Part shown: piece after piece, positions 4,978-9,215 of the stretch
Layout of the letters: each line of letters opens with the position of its first letter
Position numbering within the stretch: position 1 is the stretch's first letter
Source of the DNA: JBGSOW01 sp041738875
GTDB taxonomy: Bacteria > Patescibacteriota > Dojkabacteria > CALFHW01
Assembly (NCBI GenBank): GCA_041738875.1
Contig: JBGSOW010000019.1
Coordinates: 1 to 9,215 of the forward strand
Direction of reading: 5' to 3'
Length of the DNA stretch: 9,215 bases
Notes under the pieces: generated by a model
Database searches by the model: none
What the model was told of the DNA's origin: nothing
Seen by the model: only the letters and a program-made list of their open reading frames with translations
Position numbers and translations under genes: made by a program

Positions 4978-7900
4978 ATGATCACAAATGGATTAGGTGG
5001 AAATGGATTAAATCTTGCCCCAAACGAAAATGGAGAGAGGAATACGCCTGATCGAGAAAAGGCTTTTTTCGACAAAGAGAAAGAGTTAAAGATAGAGAAG
5101 GACACTAGAAAAAGAAAGCGGGAACTGCGCAGACTCTTGGCTAAGCTAGCTTCACAAGGAATAATCTCACGACAAAGAAGCGAGGAGATTACCAAGATTT
5201 TAAAGGACTATAACAACCCTGCCGATATTCTTCAGAAACTAAAGAGTGAGCTTAATAATAGCGAACAGACCGTAAGTGGAGCAGCGAACATGGCAGATCT
5301 AGCTAGTAAAATCCTGGAACGGAGTAGATTGAAAAATGAGAAGAAAAATGACGAACAGCAAGCCAGGGGTGAGGACGACAAAGAAATTCTTGCTAAGTAT
5401 AAACAGGAACTGGCAGACGAGACGCAAAGTGCTGATATCCCCGAAAGGAATGAATCAACAGTTACTGAAGAAGTATTAATGCCTGCAGTTAAAGAGTTGG
5501 CGAAATTACCTCTAAGGAAAATCAACGAGCGATTATTTGAGCTAGAACAAGAACTCGGGGATATTAAAACGAAAACTAGAGAGACTGGTGAAAATGACGA
5601 AATAAATCATTTACAGGCAGAAATATATATCTATAGAGCAGCACGCTATCAGAGAACTCGTGATAACCTCGTTCAAGTTAGAAAGATAAGGGGCGTTTTG
5701 GCAAGACAATCTACTAGGACTAATGAACAAACAGAATCAAGTTTAAAGATAGAACAGGAACTCAATTCTATTCAAACTGATCAACCAGATGATATTGATG
5801 CCTTTGAAACAAGAATTGAAGAAATTAGACTTCTGAGCCAGAGATATGTTGAACAAACTCCTAGTGATGGTGAGAATGAGATTGTTAGAAAAGGCGAAAC
5901 GGAAGAGACAACCCTAGATAGAACAACCAAAATTAACGACTACAGAAATCTGAAAGAAATTCAAGCAATCCTACCCCAAGGAGAGTTAGCATCTGATATA
6001 GACATAATAGAAAACGGCAAACTAGATCAAAAAGAATATGCGCAGAGACTCAAGTTATTCAAAGGAAGGTTCGAGGGGATTATTACTAGTTTAGAGGGAC
6101 AGGTTGATGAATATACTTCAAGCGCAGAATTGGTTGGAACTGGAAGTATACTTAGTAAGTTAAAAGAACTAAAAAGTGTTGCTGAGCAAGCTTCAGTTGA
6201 TGGAGGTGAAGAAGACTACTATATGATTATTACCACTGCGACACCTTTACTTGTGTCGGCCGAGGCTTTAGTTAAACTGAGAAGTGTTAGCGAAATTGAT
6301 AGTAAAGAGCAATACATCAAGGGATTCAAAAAAAGGCTTGCTATGTTACCAAACCAAAGGCAAGAAAAAATTCTTAAGCTAATTCAATCAAATCAGAGTA
6401 CTGGGGAGCAAAGTGGAAGCGAAGTCGAGCTTGAAAATCTCACAGCTGAGCAATTAGGTAGTTTAATTGAGCGAATGGCTGGCTCCTATGCCCAAGCAAC
6501 ATTGGATACGACCACTTCAGAAAAGAGATCTGAATTAGATAGAGCGCTAGAACTTTCAGAGCTCCAATACGACAGCCTTATCTCACAATCCGATCCAAAG
6601 CTACTGACGAACGATCTACGCGTACAATTCGTAAACGATGTACTTGATAGATGGGGTGCTTCAATGGACGAAACGGAATCTGAAAGAAGCAAATGGGATA
6701 TACTGCCATTAAGTCACATGCGCAATCTTCTAGATGGATATGGGTTTAATAGTTTAGTAGATATCTACCATTCAGAGGAGGATAGTTCTAAAAAAGAAAA
6801 AATCAGTAATATAATTACATCGCGCGTCACAGCGCTAATTGGAGAAGGCAGTAACAGTAATAATGTTGAAGATGAAATTAGCGAAGCTGTAACAAAACTA
6901 CTAGAAGGTGATTCACTTGGATTGATTCGCTGGTATCAAGAAAAAGTAACTGAACAAACCGATCCAAATACAAAACTTCTCTTAGAACGCATAAAAGATG
7001 CTGTTGAGATAGTTTCTATGCAGCCAATGTCACTTGATATGTCTGCAGACACTACCGATGCAAATGGGAATATATTAATTGCAACCGATGAATCTGCAAA
7101 TCCACTAATGAAAAAAATATTTGTCTTGCGCACAATGGATAAAAGGTTAACAAGTGTTTTTGAAAAATTAAATGTTGTTAATCGAAATTTAGTTGACAGT
7201 GTTGATGATGAATCTAAAGAAGATAATAGAACAAGCAGCCACGGACAATTAGAAATGCTCGCATATAGGGACATTGTATTAAACCGGGCACTAATGTTTG
7301 CAGGTGGTAGTGAGAAGATAAAGATTAGGCGGGCATTGGAAAGTGTAAATCTTATACCATCCGATGGTGAATCAGTAAGTGATTATCAAAGCAGAGTCAC
7401 AGAAGAAATCGCTACCGCGTTGAATCGTTTAAGCCTAAATACTGCAGAAAATGAACCTCAAGGTGAAGATGGTACAGATGATGCAGATCCGACTGGACGG
7501 AGAGCGTTAACAGATGAAATCATAGAGTTGTCTAATGCACTCGACTCCACAAATAGCGATATCCGTAGTGCCTTTATCGTTGAGAAAGTTCCTGGTGGAC
7601 TTGCAGTTAGAGTTAGAGATCAAGAAAATTTTCGAAAACTTCTAGGCATTAACGGAAATGAGTTGACCGAAAACGAAATGTTTGAATTTCATGGTGCGGC
7701 TCTAAAAAACTCACTTTTGAGTCAGGGTTTACAAAAATTATCAAATATCGATTTTTCCGGTGGCACTGAGCCGCATATAATCGTACTAAATTCAGAATCA
7801 AGCGAAGTACAAGATTACCATGAAATTGGCCATTTACTCGACCGCAGCCTAAGCAGACAAATGGATGTAGTGGAGAGAAATAGTGATATCCAAACTGGAA

Positions 7901-9215
7901 TTAACGAACTTACAGCAAGGCTCCTAACACCGGAATATGCATTAGATACTGGCGAAGATAAAATCATTCAATCCAATGAAGAATTTGGCCTGAGCAAACT
8001 GGGTAGCAAGAATTACATTCCTAATTTATTTGATCTTGGGATATTACCGCGTGAATCGATGTCAGAAGGAGCCGAGCAAGATGACGAAGATTCAAGAGAA
8101 CTAGCTGAGAAAAAGAAGTTACTAGAAGTTACAAGGCTTGTCGACCGAATTCTGAAAAATATTGACCCCAGTAAAAGAGAAACAGCAGAATTCGAATACA
8201 CCAAAAAATTACTGCTCGGAAAAATTTATCATTATGGCGAGGGTTTAGACGGACTTTTGGACGACTTAAAAATTTCATATGCAACAGAACTTGGAATAAA
8301 TCAAAACGGAGATGGGTCGGCTAGTAACGCTGACGACATGACTAATGATAATGATTCTATTAATCCAGATGAAATGTATTTCGGAAGCCCTGAACGAAAA
8401 AAGAATCTAGCTGAAAGTGGCTCGCTAAATAGCCTCAGAAAAGTACAAAATGTTTATGACTTTGCGATGAACTATGGGGGAGTCCAACAACAAAGAGGTG
8501 GATTACTAGGAGCAGTTCCAGGATTTAGAACTGTCAGGTCAGGTCCTTTAGGTATTGCAGGAGCCCCGGTCGTATCAGGATCTAGACCAAAAGGTGCTGG
8601 AATACCCGACCCTTTGGGCTGGGATAGGCTTTTACGTATGCAAGGCGGAAAAGAACAGGCGTGGTATGGGGTTGGTGAAAGAAAATCAAAAGAATTTAAT
8701 TGGAAAGATACCACTATCAATCGAAAAAAAGCATGGTCTTACTTTGGCGAGAAAGAGCCAATGGCTTTTGTACCTTTTGTGAAAAATATCCCTGTCGCTG
8801 GATCAATTATCAATGGCTTGGCGGGCGCAGGACTCAGATTTATTGCTCCATTTAATACTAGAGATATAGCAAGTGGTATTTCGAATACTCCTATAGGTGA
8901 CCTTTTTGGTGTAAGCCGTTATAGAGGAGCCAATCCAGTTAAATTTGCAGGACAATTCAGTAGACAAGCAGAAGAATACGTGAAAACCGACCTCCCAGGT
9001 TGGGTAGAAAGGCATAGATCACAAGGGTTAGAAGACTATACACCAGATTTTATTTCTCAATTGCGTTTGAACGAAAACCATTTTGCTGCGATAACCGGTA
9101 TGCAACAGAAACTAAATACTGCTGTTGATCAAAATGAGGTTCTTTCCTTTCTTGAGTCACACAAGTTGATTTCTCTAGAAGTAAGAGACGGAAGACCAGC
9201 ATATTCCCAAGACAT
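4978..9215 (+). CDS. Very large, cysteine-free protein with embedded zinc-metallopeptidase domain (3' end missing), unknown family
   Basis: The frame is open for 1,412 codons and leaves the right edge without a stop. ATG 4978 is the only reasonable start: in-frame TGA lies at 4951-4953 and the next Met is about 105 codons on. There is no signal peptide or strong membrane helix. Residues 22-62 are extremely charged and helical (KEKELKIEKDTRKRKRELRR). About 150-330 look coiled-coil, and about 330-840 are mostly helical and acidic. Around 933-985 a predicted zincin appears: strand HIIVLN (933-938), then YHEIGHLLD with H948, E949 and H952, then NELTARLLTP (976-985) with E977 as likely third ligand. 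This order resembles M78 (ImmA/IrrE) peptidases; an M34/anthrax-lethal-factor-like domain is an alternative. An EF-hand-like loop follows at 1108-1119. Residues 1164-1215 are Gly/Pro-rich, and 1262-1294 weakly hydrophobic. No Cys occurs anywhere. Function unknown; protease activity is a prediction. Confidence 0.9.
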   Translation, partial: MITNGLGGNGLNLAPNENGERNTPDREKAFFDKEKELKIEKDTRKRKRELRRLLAKLASQGIISRQRSEEITKILKDYNNPADILQKLKSELNNSEQTVSGAANMADLASKILERSRLKNEKKNDEQQARGEDDKEILAKYKQELADETQSADIPERNESTVTEEVLMPAVKELAKLPLRKINERLFELEQELGDIKTKTRETGENDEINHLQAEIYIYRAARYQRTRDNLVQVRKIRGVLARQSTRTNEQTESSLKIEQELNSIQTDQPDDIDAFETRIEEIRLLSQRYVEQTPSDGENEIVRKGETEETTLDRTTKINDYRNLKEIQAILPQGELASDIDIIENGKLDQKEYAQRLKLFKGRFEGIITSLEGQVDEYTSSAELVGTGSILSKLKELKSVAEQASVDGGEEDYYMIITTATPLLVSAEALVKLRSVSEIDSKEQYIKGFKKRLAMLPNQRQEKILKLIQSNQSTGEQSGSEVELENLTAEQLGSLIERMAGSYAQATLDTTTSEKRSELDRALELSELQYDSLISQSDPKLLTNDLRVQFVNDVLDRWGASMDETESERSKWDILPLSHMRNLLDGYGFNSLVDIYHSEEDSSKKEKISNIITSRVTALIGEGSNSNNVEDEISEAVTKLLEGDSLGLIRWYQEKVTEQTDPNTKLLLERIKDAVEIVSMQPMSLDMSADTTDANGNILIATDESANPLMKKIFVLRTMDKRLTSVFEKLNVVNRNLVDSVDDESKEDNRTSSHGQLEMLAYRDIVLNRALMFAGGSEKIKIRRALESVNLIPSDGESVSDYQSRVTEEIATALNRLSLNTAENEPQGEDGTDDADPTGRRALTDEIIELSNALDSTNSDIRSAFIVEKVPGGLAVRVRDQENFRKLLGINGNELTENEMFEFHGAALKNSLLSQGLQKLSNIDFSGGTEPHIIVLNSESSEVQDYHEIGHLLDRSLSRQMDVVERNSDIQTGINELTARLLTPEYALDTGEDKIIQSNEEFGLSKLGSKNYIPNLFDLGILPRESMSEGAEQDDEDSRELAEKKKLLEVTRLVDRILKNIDPSKRETAEFEYTKKLLLGKIYHYGEGLDGLLDDLKISYATELGINQNGDGSASNADDMTNDNDSINPDEMYFGSPERKKNLAESGSLNSLRKVQNVYDFAMNYGGVQQQRGGLLGAVPGFRTVRSGPLGIAGAPVVSGSRPKGAGIPDPLGWDRLLRMQGGKEQAWYGVGERKSKEFNWKDTTINRKKAWSYFGEKEPMAFVPFVKNIPVAGSIINGLAGAGLRFIAPFNTRDIASGISNTPIGDLFGVSRYRGANPVKFAGQFSRQAEEYVKTDLPGWVERHRSQGLEDYTPDFISQLRLNENHFAAITGMQQKLNTAVDQNEVLSFLESHKLISLEVRDGRPAYSQD
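7774..7932 (+). other. Predicted zinc-metallopeptidase active-site segment inside the large protein
   Basis: This segment encodes residues 933-985. It contains a hydrophobic strand (HIIVLN), a helix with HEIGH (948-952) and, 25 residues after the second His, a helix with E977 followed by A980 and LLTP (982-985). In M78-type peptidases a strand, the HExxH helix and a downstream 'E..A..LL.P' helix occur in this order. The catalytic residues are therefore complete as far as can be seen. Domain borders are uncertain, perhaps 850-1095. Confidence 0.65.
8299..8334 (+). other. EF-hand-like acidic loop in the large protein
   Basis: Residues 1108-1119 read NQNGDGSASNAD, which fits the 12-residue calcium-loop pattern: oxygen ligands at positions 1, 3 and 5, Gly at 6 and Asp at 12. 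A second Asp/Asn-rich stretch, NDNDSINPDE, follows at 1123-1132. The flanking helices of a true EF-hand are not obvious. Calcium binding is possible but unproven. Confidence 0.35.

Noticed and set aside
5119..5190. SHOCT-like or PilB N-terminal-like helix pair near residues 48-71 of the large protein (LLAKLASQGIISRQRSEEI)
   Set aside because: The resemblance is limited to a short helix-turn pattern in a highly charged region and is not enough to name a domain.
7057..7092. EF-hand-like DANGN loop near residues 694-705
   Set aside because: The Gly is at position 4 instead of 6 and the spacing of acidic residues does not fit a calcium loop.
6936..7274. 112-codon minus-strand open frame, and similar minus-strand frames at 4944-5525, 6486-6692, 8013-8204, 8472-8720 and 8803-9015
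   Set aside because: They are antisense to the long plus-strand frame, are Ser/Phe/Leu-rich without motifs, and lack start signals.
1..9215. Alternative genetic code (UGA read as Gly or Trp), suggested by the absence of TGA stops among the visible genes
   Set aside because: No in-frame TGA occurs in any gene, Trp is always TGG, and conserved Gly positions are GGN. Five stops are too few to conclude anything from lack of TGA.
1..9215. tRNA, rRNA, CRISPR array, insertion sequence or prophage genes
   Set aside because: No cloverleaf, repeat-spacer pattern, transposase, integrase or terminal inverted repeat pair was found on reading both strands. Gaps between genes are all under about 110 bp.

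Overview
The window is AT-rich bacterial chromosomal DNA, tightly packed with genes. It holds five complete and two edge-truncated protein genes and no recognisable RNA gene, mobile element or CRISPR array. Standard bacterial decoding fits throughout: Trp is TGG, and no in-frame TGA occurs in any call. The five visible stop codons are TAA (four) and TAG (one). Most starts lack a convincing Shine-Dalgarno sequence. The mix of small conserved housekeeping genes with large, Cys-poor proteins of unknown family would fit a host-associated or ultrasmall lineage such as the Candidate Phyla Radiation (Patescibacteria). That placement is inference, and no marker gene here proves it.

Left part (1-1940): a minus-strand gene runs off the left edge. 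It encodes a single-pass membrane protein with a cytoplasmic N-terminus, a long acidic stalk and an unknown outer domain. Divergent from it are a YgjP-like (DUF45, COG1451) zinc hydrolase and a short HPF/RaiA-type ribosome hibernation factor. The latter is preceded by a perfect 8-bp inverted repeat.

Middle part (1941-4872): a very strong hairpin terminator separates the hibernation factor from a convergent minus-strand pair. That pair is a Mn-type superoxide dismutase followed by a PduO-type cob(I)alamin adenosyltransferase. A class I DNA photolyase with the complete electron-transfer Trp triad is divergent from the dismutase. Together these suggest a small stress and light-damage neighbourhood (superoxide removal, UV repair, ribosome protection) plus cobalamin salvage. 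The shared sod/phr intergenic region carries repeated TAACAT half-sites.

Right part (4873-9215): one open frame of at least 1,412 codons starts at 4978 and runs off the right edge. It encodes a charged, largely helical, cysteine-free protein of unknown family. A buried HEIGH zinc-metallopeptidase motif lies near residue 948, with a plausible third ligand at E977. EF-hand-like acidic loops follow it, then a Gly/Pro-rich and weakly hydrophobic C-terminal stretch. This gene is the most likely place in the window for something undescribed.
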